64,000 bases of DNA from Lachnospiraceae bacterium MD308 (GTDB lineage Bacteria; Bacillota; Clostridia; Lachnospirales; Lachnospiraceae). The translations under genes and the position numbers were made by a program. The stretch lies in NCBI GenBank assembly GCA_000403475.2, contig KE159798.1, forward strand, positions 258,960-322,959. Direction: 5' to 3'. This document shows, in pieces, positions 34,910 to 42,154 of this stretch (its first letter is position 1; each line of letters opens with the position of its first letter). Below the pieces are notes generated by a model. It worked only from the letters and a program-made list of their open reading frames with translations. It was not told where the DNA came from and searched no databases.

Positions 34910-34923
34910 CGAACACACGTTCT
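34910..34923. promoter_or_regulatory. LexA (SOS) box-like operator
   Basis: CGAACACACGTTCT fits the Firmicutes LexA/DinR consensus CGAACRNRYGTTYC at every position except the last. It covers the region just after the predicted transcription start of the small gene, where bound LexA would block the promoter. Confidence 0.7.
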
Positions 34924-34950
34924 AAAATAAAGTGCGGGGAGGTATTACAT

Positions 34951-35076
34951 ATGGATGCTGAAGAATACAAAAAGTTGATTATCGACATTGTCGCGGTAAG
35001 CCAAGATATTGAATACTTGATAGCAGTTTACACATTTGCATTGCATTATCCAAATCAGGGCGAGAAAAGGGAATAG
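34951..35076 (+). CDS. 41-residue protein under a LexA-type operator
   Basis: ATG 34951 follows GGGGAGG at eight bases. The product is a small, mostly helical acidic protein (MDAEEYKKLIIDIVAVSQ, DIEYLIAVYTFALHYPNQ). A promoter, a LexA-like box and a terminator enclose it as a single-gene unit. Short proteins of this style often sit beside phage repressors in Clostridia, but their function is not known to me. Being SOS-controlled and next to the repressor, it could be an antirepressor that starts prophage induction. This is inference from position and control sites. Confidence 0.75.
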   Translation: MDAEEYKKLIIDIVAVSQDIEYLIAVYTFALHYPNQGEKRE

Positions 35077-35094
35077 CTGAGGCTATTCTTTTTT
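35071..35094 (+). terminator. Terminator of the 41-residue protein gene
   Basis: GAATAGC-TGAG-GCTATTC is a perfect 7-bp stem with a four-base loop followed by six T residues. It includes the gene's own stop codon and overlaps the last codons of the converging repressor gene. Confidence 0.85.
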
Positions 35095-35481
35095 CTTGGA
35101 CAAATTGCTTGAAAAGTCTTTAAAAAAGTCTAATAATACCTTTTTGTTTTCAGATGTCAGCTTACTGTATGTAACAACCAATGTTTCAAAAAGCTGATCT
35201 TTTTCTCCAAGTAAGGAAGCGGCCTGAGCTATCAAATCATTTTCTTCTGGATGAAGAAACATATTTTCTGAGCCGCCTTCTCCTGTTCTTAACCATTCTA
35301 TATTTACTTTTCGTTCATGCCAGTTTGAGAGCATAATTAAGTGCTTTTCAGTAACATTCCTTCTTCCAGATTCTATATCAGCAACTCCAGAAGAGGATAT
35401 TCCAAGAATTATACCCCAGTCACTTTGTGTTTTTTTACATTCTTTGCGTAACTGTTTGAATCTGTCGTTTATGGTTTCCAT
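35083..35481 (-). CDS. Phage repressor (CI-like, XRE helix-turn-helix)
   Basis: A 132-residue protein with an N-terminal helix-turn-helix (about residues 5-62, TQSDWGIILGISSSGVADIESGRRNVTE) and a helical C-terminal part (about 80-130) without a LexA-like peptidase domain. It should keep the early promoter off. Because it lacks a self-cleaving domain it cannot respond to RecA directly, which fits an antirepressor route of induction. It is divergent from the early operon, and its start ATG is preceded by AAGGGGGTG. Confidence 0.85.
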   Translation of the reverse strand: METINDRFKQLRKECKKTQSDWGIILGISSSGVADIESGRRNVTEKHLIMLSNWHERKVNIEWLRTGEGGSENMFLHPEENDLIAQAASLLGEKDQLFETLVVTYSKLTSENKKVLLDFFKDFSSNLSKKKE

Positions 35482-35503
35482 ATTTCACCCCCTTAACAAA
35501 TCT

Positions 35504-35532
35504 AATATAACACACTGAAAAGAAAAAGTAAA
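35504..35532 (-). promoter_or_regulatory. Promoter of the repressor gene
   Basis: On the reverse strand TTTACT and TATATT are 17 bases apart, with TGTG before the minus-ten. An operator half-site lies just upstream at 35544-35552. Confidence 0.6.
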
Positions 35533-35543
35533 TACAAAAACTT

Positions 35544-35607
35544 CGCAAACAGAGTAGAAATGTATTGACATATACCTGTTAGCGATATATAATGTACGCA
35601 AACAGGT
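35544..35607. promoter_or_regulatory. Repressor operator sites of the immunity switch
   Basis: ACCTGTTAGCG (35574-35584) and CGCAAACAGGT (35597-35607) are inverted copies with a single mismatch that bracket the minus-ten box of the early promoter. A further half copy CGCAAACAG is at 35544-35552 near the repressor promoter. Confidence 0.7.
35565..35593 (+). promoter_or_regulatory. Early lytic promoter of the prophage
   Basis: TTGACA and TATAAT, both perfect, are 17 bases apart. The operators overlap it, so the divergent repressor would shut it off in the lysogen. Confidence 0.85.
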
Positions 35608-35627
35608 AATAGAAAAGAGGTGGAAAG

Positions 35628-35810
35628 ATGCTAGAGCTAAAGACAAGTTTTGGAACATTTGGAAATTTTAAAGATATGTCAAGATACATGGAAGAAGAAA
35701 ACATTAGAGAGGTAATGGTAGAAGCTCATTATGTATTCACAAAGATAGTGAAGCTGGTCTTTACTCTAAAAGAAATCAAAGAAAAGATTGCATCAGGTGA
35801 ACTGGCATAG
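35628..35810 (+). CDS. First early gene, small hypothetical protein (60 residues)
   Basis: A 60-residue soluble protein (FGTFGNFKDMSRYMEEE, then a C-terminal helix LVFTLKEIKEKIASGELA). It is the first gene after the early promoter, in the position of Cro, but no helix-turn-helix is evident. AAAGAGGTGG precedes the ATG. Function unknown; a role in the early switch is possible by position alone. Confidence 0.65.
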   Translation: MLELKTSFGTFGNFKDMSRYMEEENIREVMVEAHYVFTKIVKLVFTLKEIKEKIASGELA

Positions 35811-35847
35811 GCAGTACAGAACAACAAGGCAGGAAGGAGGAAAGAAA

Positions 35848-36018
35848 ATGCAGGAAGTAAAAGGAGAAAACGAAGTAAAAGAGAAAGAGATTTTAGAGTT
35901 GGCAGAGATGTACAGAAAAATGACGCCTTCAAACAGGTTTTTCATGGTATCTGCATCAGGGCTGTTGTTGGCCAGTCAGAGCAATGCGGCGCAGGAACCG
36001 GAAAGGGCAGCAGGATAG
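35848..36018 (+). CDS. Small hypothetical early protein (56 residues)
   Basis: A 56-residue protein with an acidic helical start (MQEVKGENEVKEKEILEL), the segment YRKMTPSNRFFMVSASGLLLAS and the tail EPERAAG. ATG 35848 is chosen since AAGGAGG lies seven bases upstream. The segment after TPSNRF is widely seen in small phage proteins of Clostridia next to repressors. A partial second copy of its last third appears at 36833-36913, after the reverse-strand gene. Confidence 0.65.
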   Translation: MQEVKGENEVKEKEILELAEMYRKMTPSNRFFMVSASGLLLASQSNAAQEPERAAG

Positions 36019-36033
36019 GGAGGAGGTGTGAGG

Positions 36034-36243
36034 ATGAAGGTAAACTCTATAAAAATTAGTAGATTAGATTCGGTTTTTGATGTGGAGATAAACGGAATAC
36101 TACTGGAAAATGTTTCGGATTATAGAGTGAAAAGCTCCGCAGATGGAACCACAGAGCTTGAACTAAAGCTGAATATTTCTGGAGCATTTATGGAATTTGG
36201 GACGTCAGCCAACCAAACAAAGCAGACATCATCGGATCAGTAA
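36034..36243 (+). CDS. Small hypothetical early protein (69 residues)
   Basis: A 69-residue beta-rich protein (VNSIKISRLDSVFDVEINGILLENVSDYRV). ATG 36034 is chosen because AGGAGG is seven bases upstream; a GTG at 36028 is too close to that site. The last 56 bases overlap the end of the converging reverse-strand gene, and the tail SANQTKQTSSDQ looks like read-through into inserted DNA, so the natural C-terminus may have been replaced. Confidence 0.55.
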   Translation: MKVNSIKISRLDSVFDVEINGILLENVSDYRVKSSADGTTELELKLNISGAFMEFGTSANQTKQTSSDQ

Positions 36244-36781
36244 ACCAAGTATTGCGTTTAAGAACATCGGCAAATTTAGAAAACATGCCTTTTTGGGGAG
36301 GAAGTTCATCATTTATCATCATTTCCAGAAGATTTGTTATTTTTTCTAATTCATTTTTATCAGGCGAATCAGAGGAATCAACTTGGTCTTTTAATTCTGA
36401 AATAGTGTTTGTGTAACTGAAGTTTACGATAGACTGAGTTCCGATAACAGAGCCTGTGGCTGAACCAATATTGAAAACTGTCGATGTGTTTGGAACATTA
36501 AGTTTTTTGTATTCAATTTCTGTCAGGTAAAATGCTTTGTATTGTTGTAATTCTCCAAAATGATATGAGGGTTGCACATCTTCAACGAAAAGCCGGTTGC
36601 CATTAGGGTTGATCACCCAGTCGTTTGGCAATACATCGTTTTCGGGTAAAAAGCCGATGTATTGCTTGCTAGTAGATTTTTCATGATTTGGTAAGCCTTT
36701 GATGGTGTCGATTATGGTTCCGTTTCGTTCGATTTGAAATAAAATACCGCGGGATTCAATAAAAGTTCTTGCCGTATTCAT
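36188..36781 (-). CDS. Reverse-strand cargo protein of unknown function (197 residues)
   Basis: A 197-residue protein that I cannot place. The first 95 residues look like a compact beta-rich domain (GILFQIERNGTIIDTIKGLP, IGFLPENDVLPNDWVINPNG). A middle helical part (SELKDQVDSSDSPDKNELEK) leads to the segment MFSKFADVLKRNTWFTDPMM and SALFGWL, an aromatic-rich C-terminal helix. It is AT-rich, faces against every gene around it, has GAAAGGAAGG ahead of its ATG and interrupts a series of tiny early genes. That is how phage cargo, often anti-phage, is placed; the function is open. Confidence 0.65.
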   Translation of the reverse strand: MNTARTFIESRGILFQIERNGTIIDTIKGLPNHEKSTSKQYIGFLPENDVLPNDWVINPNGNRLFVEDVQPSYHFGELQQYKAFYLTEIEYKKLNVPNTSTVFNIGSATGSVIGTQSIVNFSYTNTISELKDQVDSSDSPDKNELEKITNLLEMMINDELPPQKGMFSKFADVLKRNTWFTDPMMSALFGWLTSQIP

Positions 36782-36832
36782 GTTTTATCCTTCCTTTCAT
36801 CATTTGATAGGAAGATTATACCAGATGATTAA

Positions 36833-36913
36833 AGTGAAAGAAAGTATTTTGTGCTGGTAAAGGGATTTAAGCTGGGGATTGAAAGTGAAGAGCCGAAAGC
36901 GGCAGCAGGATAG
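36833..36913 (+). pseudogene. 3' remnant paralogous to the 56-residue early gene
   Basis: The frame RKYFVLVKGFKLGIESEEPKAAAG, ending at TAG 36911-36913, lines up with NRFFMVSASGLLLAS...EPERAAG of the gene at 35848. The DNA that follows (GGCAGCAGGATAG then AGGAGGTG) also repeats the end of that gene. No start codon or ribosome binding site is left; a stop lies right upstream. It appears to be what remains of a gene broken by insertion of the reverse-strand cargo gene. Confidence 0.6.
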
Positions 36914-36930
36914 AGAGGAGGTGACAAAGA

Positions 36931-37065
36931 GTGAGTAACATGATTCAGTTAGGTAATAGCATTGAGTTATCAAAGAGTAGTAAGGCGATGCGAAAGCAGA
37001 GAATGACTGCTTACGTAAGAAAACATAGGCATGGATGTAAAGCGCGGCAACCTGTGAAAAAGTAA
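36931..37065 (+). CDS. Small basic early protein (44 residues)
   Basis: GTG 36931 follows AGAGGAGGTGACAAAGA; ATG 36940 is an alternative. The product is short and strongly basic (SKSSKAMRKQRMTAYVRKH, HGCKARQPVKK), suggesting nucleic-acid binding. No known family recognised. Confidence 0.55.
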   Translation: MSNMIQLGNSIELSKSSKAMRKQRMTAYVRKHRHGCKARQPVKK

Positions 37066-37112
37066 GCAACAAGTACAAACAGTGGTTCATACATATTAGA
37101 GAGGTGGTGCAA

Positions 37113-37220
37113 GTGGCTGAAAATGAAATCAACATGGAGAAGATCATACAAGTACTGATCTCCTTATTGGAGGAGCAGGAAGGGGTAAAGATTCCATATA
37201 CTTTGGAGAAAACCGCCTGA
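37113..37220 (+). CDS. Small early protein (35 residues)
   Basis: GTG 37113 follows GAGAGGTGG. The product is one long amphipathic helix (INMEKIIQVLISLLEEQEGV) with a short tail KIPYTLEKTA. This composition is common for tiny phage proteins near replication modules. Its last codons and following bases form a small GC hairpin (CCGCC-TGA-GGCGG). Confidence 0.5.
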   Translation: MAENEINMEKIIQVLISLLEEQEGVKIPYTLEKTA

Positions 37221-37244
37221 GGCGGTAAAGAGGAGGACAAGCTA

Positions 37245-37403
37245 TTGAAAGTAAATAGTATGAAAGAAGCGAAGCAGCGTGTGGACAGAAGGCGGCAAAG
37301 AGCAATCCGGCTCATGCTTATTCTGATCGGTGTATTCCTGATAGGAGTTACGACGGGAGCGACAGCATGCATGGTAGCTGTGCTGGGGTTCGGGTTGGCA
37401 TAG
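37245..37403 (+). CDS. Small membrane protein (52 residues)
   Basis: TTG 37245 follows AGGAGG at eight bases; ATG 37260 is an alternative start. A basic head (KEAKQRVDRRRQRAIR) is followed by one hydrophobic segment of about 25 residues (LMLILIGVFLIGVTTGATA), so it is a single-pass inner membrane protein with its N-terminus inside. Function unknown. Confidence 0.55.
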   Translation: MKVNSMKEAKQRVDRRRQRAIRLMLILIGVFLIGVTTGATACMVAVLGFGLA

Positions 37404-37414
37404 GAGGTGAAGGG

Positions 37415-37606
37415 ATGTCCAAGATGAAAGAGCTAAGAGAAAGGGCGGAGGAGTATGCCAGAGAGCACAAGAAAGCCTGTGAAGGATGGACGCATGGAGA
37501 GGTGGAGAAAGCGTGGCTTGATGATGATGGCAACATTTGCGTTCAGTATGAGGATGGGTGTTGGTGGCATTACCGGGAAACAGAAGAAAGCCTGGTATGG
37601 TGGTAA
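37415..37606 (+). CDS. Small hypothetical early protein (63 residues)
   Basis: ATG 37415 follows TAGGAGGTGAAGGG. The 63-residue product has a charged helical start (MSKMKELRERAEEYARE) and a Trp-rich beta-like end (ICVQYEDGCWWHYRETEESL). It resembles small phage proteins with a Trp/Tyr-rich end often found ahead of replication genes; no function is known. Confidence 0.6.
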   Translation: MSKMKELRERAEEYAREHKKACEGWTHGEVEKAWLDDDGNICVQYEDGCWWHYRETEESLVWW

Positions 37607-37612
37607 GAAAAA

Positions 37613-37649
37613 GAGCGCTTACCAAAGCCCGGAAAGGCGGTAGGCGCTC
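37613..37649 (+). promoter_or_regulatory. Strong nested hairpin in the early transcript
   Basis: GAGCGC / GCGCTC, ACC / GGT and GCC / GGC stack into one nested stem with small internal loops and a CGGAAA apical loop. No T run follows, so it is an RNA structure or processing site rather than a terminator. The stretch 37607-37784 otherwise holds only a possible 25-codon ORF at 37700-37777. Confidence 0.45.
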
Positions 37650-37784
37650 ACGCATAAACATTCAATTACATTTTATGAAAAGAAGGGGAATTAGTCAAGA
37701 TGAAAGAAATAGAATTTAAGGTTTTGGGGTTTACAAGGTTGAGTCTGCAATATAGCGGTAAAAATCAAAGGAGGTAAGAGATAA

Positions 37785-38273
37785 ATGGATTTACACGTAT
37801 GTATTAAGATTGATGATGATGCAGTAAACAAGATTGCAAAGATTATTACCGAAACAGTAAAAAAGGTAACAGAAATTCAACAAGCAGGAGAGGGGCAACA
37901 GCCGTCCGTTACGGCACAGCCGGTATTGGAGCCGTCAAGCGTACCAGTTCCTACAGCACCAACAACAACTCCCTACAGTGCACAGATTGCGCAGGCGACA
38001 CAGCAGCCTGTACCAACACAGCAGCCTGTACCAGTACAAGCGGAAGCACAACAGCCGCCTGTTACAGCGATACCGCCAACCGTTCCAACTGCATCCCGTA
38101 CATACACATTGGACGAGCTCGCAAGTGCAGCGATGGTTCTAATGGATCGTGGGATGCAGGCGCAACTGCAGGAGCTCTTAGCAGGTTATGGTGTGGAGGC
38201 TTTGCCGATGCTTCCGCAAGAGCAGTACGGAAACTTTGCAACGTCACTTCGGGGAATGGGGGCGCAGATCTAA
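37785..38273 (+). CDS. Phage protein with Pro/Gln-rich linker (162 residues)
   Basis: The N-terminal 30 residues form a strand-helix unit (LHVCIKIDDDAVNKIAKI). Residues about 35-100 are a Pro/Thr/Gln/Val-rich flexible linker with repeats of QQPVP. The last 55 residues (YTLDELASAAMVLMDRGMQ, LQELLAGYGVEALPMLPQE) are helical. Proteins of this layout precede DUF2800 genes in many clostridial phages. It overlaps that gene by one base. The domain arrangement resembles proteins that hold single-stranded DNA-binding partners, but this is a guess. Confidence 0.65.
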   Translation: MDLHVCIKIDDDAVNKIAKIITETVKKVTEIQQAGEGQQPSVTAQPVLEPSSVPVPTAPTTTPYSAQIAQATQQPVPTQQPVPVQAEAQQPPVTAIPPTVPTASRTYTLDELASAAMVLMDRGMQAQLQELLAGYGVEALPMLPQEQYGNFATSLRGMGAQI

Positions 38274-39469
38274 TGGGACATGTTGAAAGACAACATGCAC
38301 TGTTAAGTGCATCCGGTGCTGGGCGATGGCTGGCGTGTCCGCCCAGCGCAAAGCTGGAAGAGCAGTTTCCGGATACAGAGTCGGAAGCGGCTGCGGAAGG
38401 AACTCTGGCGCATGAACTGGCAGAGATGAAGGTTCGGAATTACTTTTTTACGAAGGAATTCGGGAAACGGAAACTGAACAATGCAGTCAAGAAACTTCAG
38501 GAGGGTAAGCTTTGGCAGGATGAGATGCAGGGATATACGGATGAATATCTGGACTATATAAAGAATACGGCACTTTCATTAAAGTCTGCCCCGAGTGTCC
38601 GGATTGAGCAGAGGGTATACTTTAAGGAATATACCTTTGCTGATCCAGACGATGCGGTTGAAGGCAGCGGGATTGCAGACTGTATCCTGTTGTATGAAGA
38701 TACTGTCCACGTAATTGATTTTAAATACGGTAAAGGTGTTCCGGTCAGCGCGGAAAACAATCCACAGCTGATGCTATATGCGTTGGGGGCGTATCAGACA
38801 TATCGGATGTTGTACCCGATCAGTAAGGTGAAGCTGACGATAGTGCAGCCAAGGCTTGATTCCATTTCTGAATGGGAGTGCGCATCCGAAGACATACTTA
38901 AGTTCGGGGAATATGTAAAGGAGCGTGCAGCGCTTGCGGTCAAAGGAGGAGGAGACTTTGCCCCTGGGTTGGACACTTGTCGCTTCTGCAGGGCGAAAGC
39001 GCAATGTGCGGCCAGGGCAAAGGAAAATGTCCGTCTTGCATTCTTTACTGATAAACACCCTCCGTTGCTTAGCAATGAAGAAGTAGGAGAGTACCTGAAG
39101 AAGGGAGAAGATGTAGCGAAATGGCTGGAAGATTTGAGGGCGTATGCGCTGAATGAGTGCCTGGCCGGAAAAGAAGTGCCGGGCTGGAAGGCCGTTGAAG
39201 GCCGTGGATCACGTGAATGGACAGATATGGACAGAGCCTTTGATGTACTGATGAAAGGCGGGATTGCTCCAAAAGAGATGCTGTGGGAGAGGAAACCGTT
39301 AACGCTTGCACAGGTTGAAAAGCTGGTAGGGAAAACGGATTTCCAGAAGGCAGTTGGTGAATACGTTATCAAAAAGCCAGGGAAACCAACGCTGGCAAAA
39401 GAATCTGATAAGAGATCTGCAATTACAAACAAGGTAACTGCTGCAGATGCATTCCGAACAGAGGAATAA
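38273..39469 (+). CDS. DUF2800 protein (PD-(D/E)XK nuclease, Cas4/RecB-like)
   Basis: A 398-residue phage protein. The core DDAVEGSGIADCILL and VHVIDFKYGKG (about residues 120-150) holds the D...D/ExK pattern of RecB-like nucleases, and a cysteine cluster (CRFCRAKAQC near 239) recalls the Cas4/AddB iron-sulfur site. It probably acts in recombination with the DUF2815 protein that follows, like an exonuclease with its ssDNA-binding partner. The role is inferred from family and position. The start overlaps the previous gene by one base. Confidence 0.88.
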   Translation: MGHVERQHALLSASGAGRWLACPPSAKLEEQFPDTESEAAAEGTLAHELAEMKVRNYFFTKEFGKRKLNNAVKKLQEGKLWQDEMQGYTDEYLDYIKNTALSLKSAPSVRIEQRVYFKEYTFADPDDAVEGSGIADCILLYEDTVHVIDFKYGKGVPVSAENNPQLMLYALGAYQTYRMLYPISKVKLTIVQPRLDSISEWECASEDILKFGEYVKERAALAVKGGGDFAPGLDTCRFCRAKAQCAARAKENVRLAFFTDKHPPLLSNEEVGEYLKKGEDVAKWLEDLRAYALNECLAGKEVPGWKAVEGRGSREWTDMDRAFDVLMKGGIAPKEMLWERKPLTLAQVEKLVGKTDFQKAVGEYVIKKPGKPTLAKESDKRSAITNKVTAADAFRTEE

Positions 39470-39491
39470 ATAGGAAGGATGGATAATCGAT

Positions 39492-40127
39492 ATGAATGAT
39501 TTGACAAATGTAACAACGGGAGAAGTGAGGTTATCATATGCCCATTTATTTAAGCCTTATGCTGCGATGGTGGGGCAGGAGGAAAAATATAGTGTTACGG
39601 TATTGGTTCCAAAGACGGATGTGGATACTATGAATCGTATCAATGCCGCGATTGAAGCGGCTAAACAAAGGGGAATCTCTGAAAAATGGAATGGGCAATG
39701 CCCGCCGATTGTGCCGACCCCAGTACATGACGGAGACGGTGTCCGCCCGTCAGACGGAATGGAATTTGGTGCAGAGTGCAAAGGGCATTGGGTGTTTACC
39801 GCAAGTGCAAGGGTGGATTATCCGCCGGAGGTTGTAGATTCCCAAGGAAATCCGATTATTAACCAATCAGAAGTATACAGCGGCGTGTACGGAAGAGTAA
39901 ATGTTAATTTCTTTCCGTATTCCTTTGGGGGTAAAAAGGGGATAGGCTGCGGATTAGGCCCGGTTATGAAAACACGGGATGGCGAGGCCCTCAGCGGGAG
40001 TTCGCCGACAGCGGCGCAGGCCTTTGGTTTTACGCAGCAACAAACAGTGTTTAATGCATATCAGGCATCACCAGCACCAGTACCAACAGAGACACGGCGC
40101 CATCCTGTTACAGGTGCGCTGATGTAG
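39492..40127 (+). CDS. DUF2815 protein, probable single-stranded DNA-binding protein
   Basis: A 211-residue protein of the DUF2815 family. The start (VTTGEVRLSYAHLFKPYA) and the OB-like strand pattern (KYSVTVLVPKTDVDTMN, GVYGRVNVNFFPYS) are typical. The C-terminal 50 residues are flexible and Gln/Pro-rich. Family members are placed beside phage polymerases and nucleases and are predicted to bind single-stranded DNA. GGAAGGATGG lies before the ATG. Confidence 0.85.
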   Translation: MNDLTNVTTGEVRLSYAHLFKPYAAMVGQEEKYSVTVLVPKTDVDTMNRINAAIEAAKQRGISEKWNGQCPPIVPTPVHDGDGVRPSDGMEFGAECKGHWVFTASARVDYPPEVVDSQGNPIINQSEVYSGVYGRVNVNFFPYSFGGKKGIGCGLGPVMKTRDGEALSGSSPTAAQAFGFTQQQTVFNAYQASPAPVPTETRRHPVTGALM

Positions 40128-40170
40128 GGAAAGGGCTTTATAGTCCTTTCTGTAGAAAGAGGTTGGTATT

Positions 40171-42141
40171 ATGCGTCATTTGAGCATAGATATAGAAACA
40201 AAAAGCAGTGTAGATATTGGAAAAGCGGGATTGTACAAATATGCACAGTCCCCGGATTTTGTTGTTCTCCTGTTTGCATATAAAGTAGATGAAGAAAAAG
40301 TTGAAATTGTTGATCTGGCACAGGGAGAAAAGCTGCCCCCGTATATTTTGAAGGCCTTGCAGTCTCCAGATGTTGTGAAACATGCTTATAATGCAGCTTT
40401 TGAATGGTACTGCTTGAACCAAGCAGGATATTCTACTCCGATTGACCAATGGCAGTGTACGATGGTACATGGGCTATACTGCGGATATCCGGCGGGCTTG
40501 GGAAAGATAAGCGAAGCAGTTGGATTGCCGCAGGACAAAAGAAAAATGTCTATAGGAAAGGCTTTGATCAGATATTTCTGTGTGCCGTGTAAACCAACGA
40601 AGGCCAACGGAGGCAGACTTTGGAATCTCCCGGGGCATGCTCCTGAAAAGTGGGGGCTATTTAAGGAGTATTGTAAGCAGGATGTTGTGGCTGAGAGTGA
40701 GATATTAAGAAGGCTGCACTTGTTCCCTATGCCAGAAGAGGAAGAGCGTCTCTGGCAGATGGATGTCCTTATGAATGCATTTGGCGTCAGGGTGGATATG
40801 GAGTTGATGGAGGGGGCTCTCTTTATTAATGCAATTAGTGAGCAAAAGCTGATGGACGAAGCGGTCGGATTGACCGGTCTTGTGAATCCAAACAGTGAAA
40901 AACAGTTGTCAGCCTGGATATATGGACAGACAGGTGACAAAGTGCCGGACATGCAGAAGGCGACCATATCCGAAATGCTTAAAAGGGATTACCCTGAAAA
41001 CGTACGCCGGATGCTGGAGATTCGCCAGCAATTGAAAAAAACATCGGTTGAAAAATATGTCACAATGAAGATTTCAAAATGTGAAGATGATCGGATTCGT
41101 GGCGTGACGCAGTTTTACGGCGCCGGCCGTACTGGAAGGTGGGCAGGGCGTATGGTACAGATGCAGAACCTGCCGCGGAATTATATCAAGACCTTGGACT
41201 ACGCCAGGGAGATTGTGAAGAAAAAGAATTACAATGGGCTGCAACTTTTATATGGAAATGTGAAAGACACGCTTTCACAACTGCTCCGGACAGCGTTCAT
41301 CCCGTCAGAAGGAAACCGGTTCGTGGTTGCAGATTTCTCAGCTATTGAAGCAAGAGTGATTGCCTGGCTAGCAGGAGAACAGTGGGTTAATGAAGTATTT
41401 GCAACTCACGGAAAGATTTATGAGGCGACAGCTTCGCAGATGTTTCATGTTCCGATTGAAAAGATTGTGAAAGGGAACCCGGAATACAGCTTGCGGCAGA
41501 AGGGGAAAGTGGCAACGCTTGCGTTGGGGTACCAGGGCAGTACGGCAGCCCTGATCCAGATGGGTGCGTTGGATATGGGATTATCGGAAGATGAATTGCC
41601 GGATATCGTACAGCGATGGAGAGATGCGAATCCGCGGATTAGAGATCTGTGGTGGAAAGTGCAGCAAGCTTCAGTGAACTGTGTGCAGACAGCACGTTCC
41701 CAGGCAATTCCACACCTTATTTTTGCACTGGAAGGGGATTTGGTTTATGGCCAGTCATTCCTTACGGTACAACTCCCAAGTGGGCGGAAGCTGTTCTACC
41801 CGAAGCCTTTTATCAGTGAGAATCAGTTTGGGCGCCCGGCCGTACATTATTACGGCGTTGGAAATAATAAAAAGTGGGGGATATTATCCACTTATGGCGG
41901 AAAAATGACTGAGAACATTGTCCAGGCAATTGCGAGGGACTGTCTGGCAGAAACCTTGAGGCGGATTGAGGCAAAAGGCCTCCGAGTAGTGTTCCACGTA
42001 CATGATGAAGTGATCATAGATGCGCCGCCAGATGTGACATCTGACCGGATATGCATGCTGATGGCGGAGCCAATCGCATGGGCTCCGGGGTTAACACTGA
42101 AAGGTGCCGGCTTTGAGACCAGATATTACATGAAGGATTAG
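40171..42141 (+). CDS. Phage DNA polymerase, family A, with 3'-5' exonuclease
   Basis: A 656-residue polymerase. The N-terminal exonuclease has the DxE motif in LSIDIETKSSVD (residues 5-16). The polymerase half has motif A VADFSAIEARVIAW near 386, motif B RQKGKVATLALGYQG near 442, and motif C HVHDEVIIDAP near 610. It lacks the 5'-3' nuclease domain of cellular PolI and is the usual replicative enzyme in this phage group. It stands between the DUF2815 and primase-helicase genes. Confidence 0.93.
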   Translation: MRHLSIDIETKSSVDIGKAGLYKYAQSPDFVVLLFAYKVDEEKVEIVDLAQGEKLPPYILKALQSPDVVKHAYNAAFEWYCLNQAGYSTPIDQWQCTMVHGLYCGYPAGLGKISEAVGLPQDKRKMSIGKALIRYFCVPCKPTKANGGRLWNLPGHAPEKWGLFKEYCKQDVVAESEILRRLHLFPMPEEEERLWQMDVLMNAFGVRVDMELMEGALFINAISEQKLMDEAVGLTGLVNPNSEKQLSAWIYGQTGDKVPDMQKATISEMLKRDYPENVRRMLEIRQQLKKTSVEKYVTMKISKCEDDRIRGVTQFYGAGRTGRWAGRMVQMQNLPRNYIKTLDYAREIVKKKNYNGLQLLYGNVKDTLSQLLRTAFIPSEGNRFVVADFSAIEARVIAWLAGEQWVNEVFATHGKIYEATASQMFHVPIEKIVKGNPEYSLRQKGKVATLALGYQGSTAALIQMGALDMGLSEDELPDIVQRWRDANPRIRDLWWKVQQASVNCVQTARSQAIPHLIFALEGDLVYGQSFLTVQLPSGRKLFYPKPFISENQFGRPAVHYYGVGNNKKWGILSTYGGKMTENIVQAIARDCLAETLRRIEAKGLRVVFHVHDEVIIDAPPDVTSDRICMLMAEPIAWAPGLTLKGAGFETRYYMKD

Positions 42142-42154
42142 GAGGACCAGAAAT

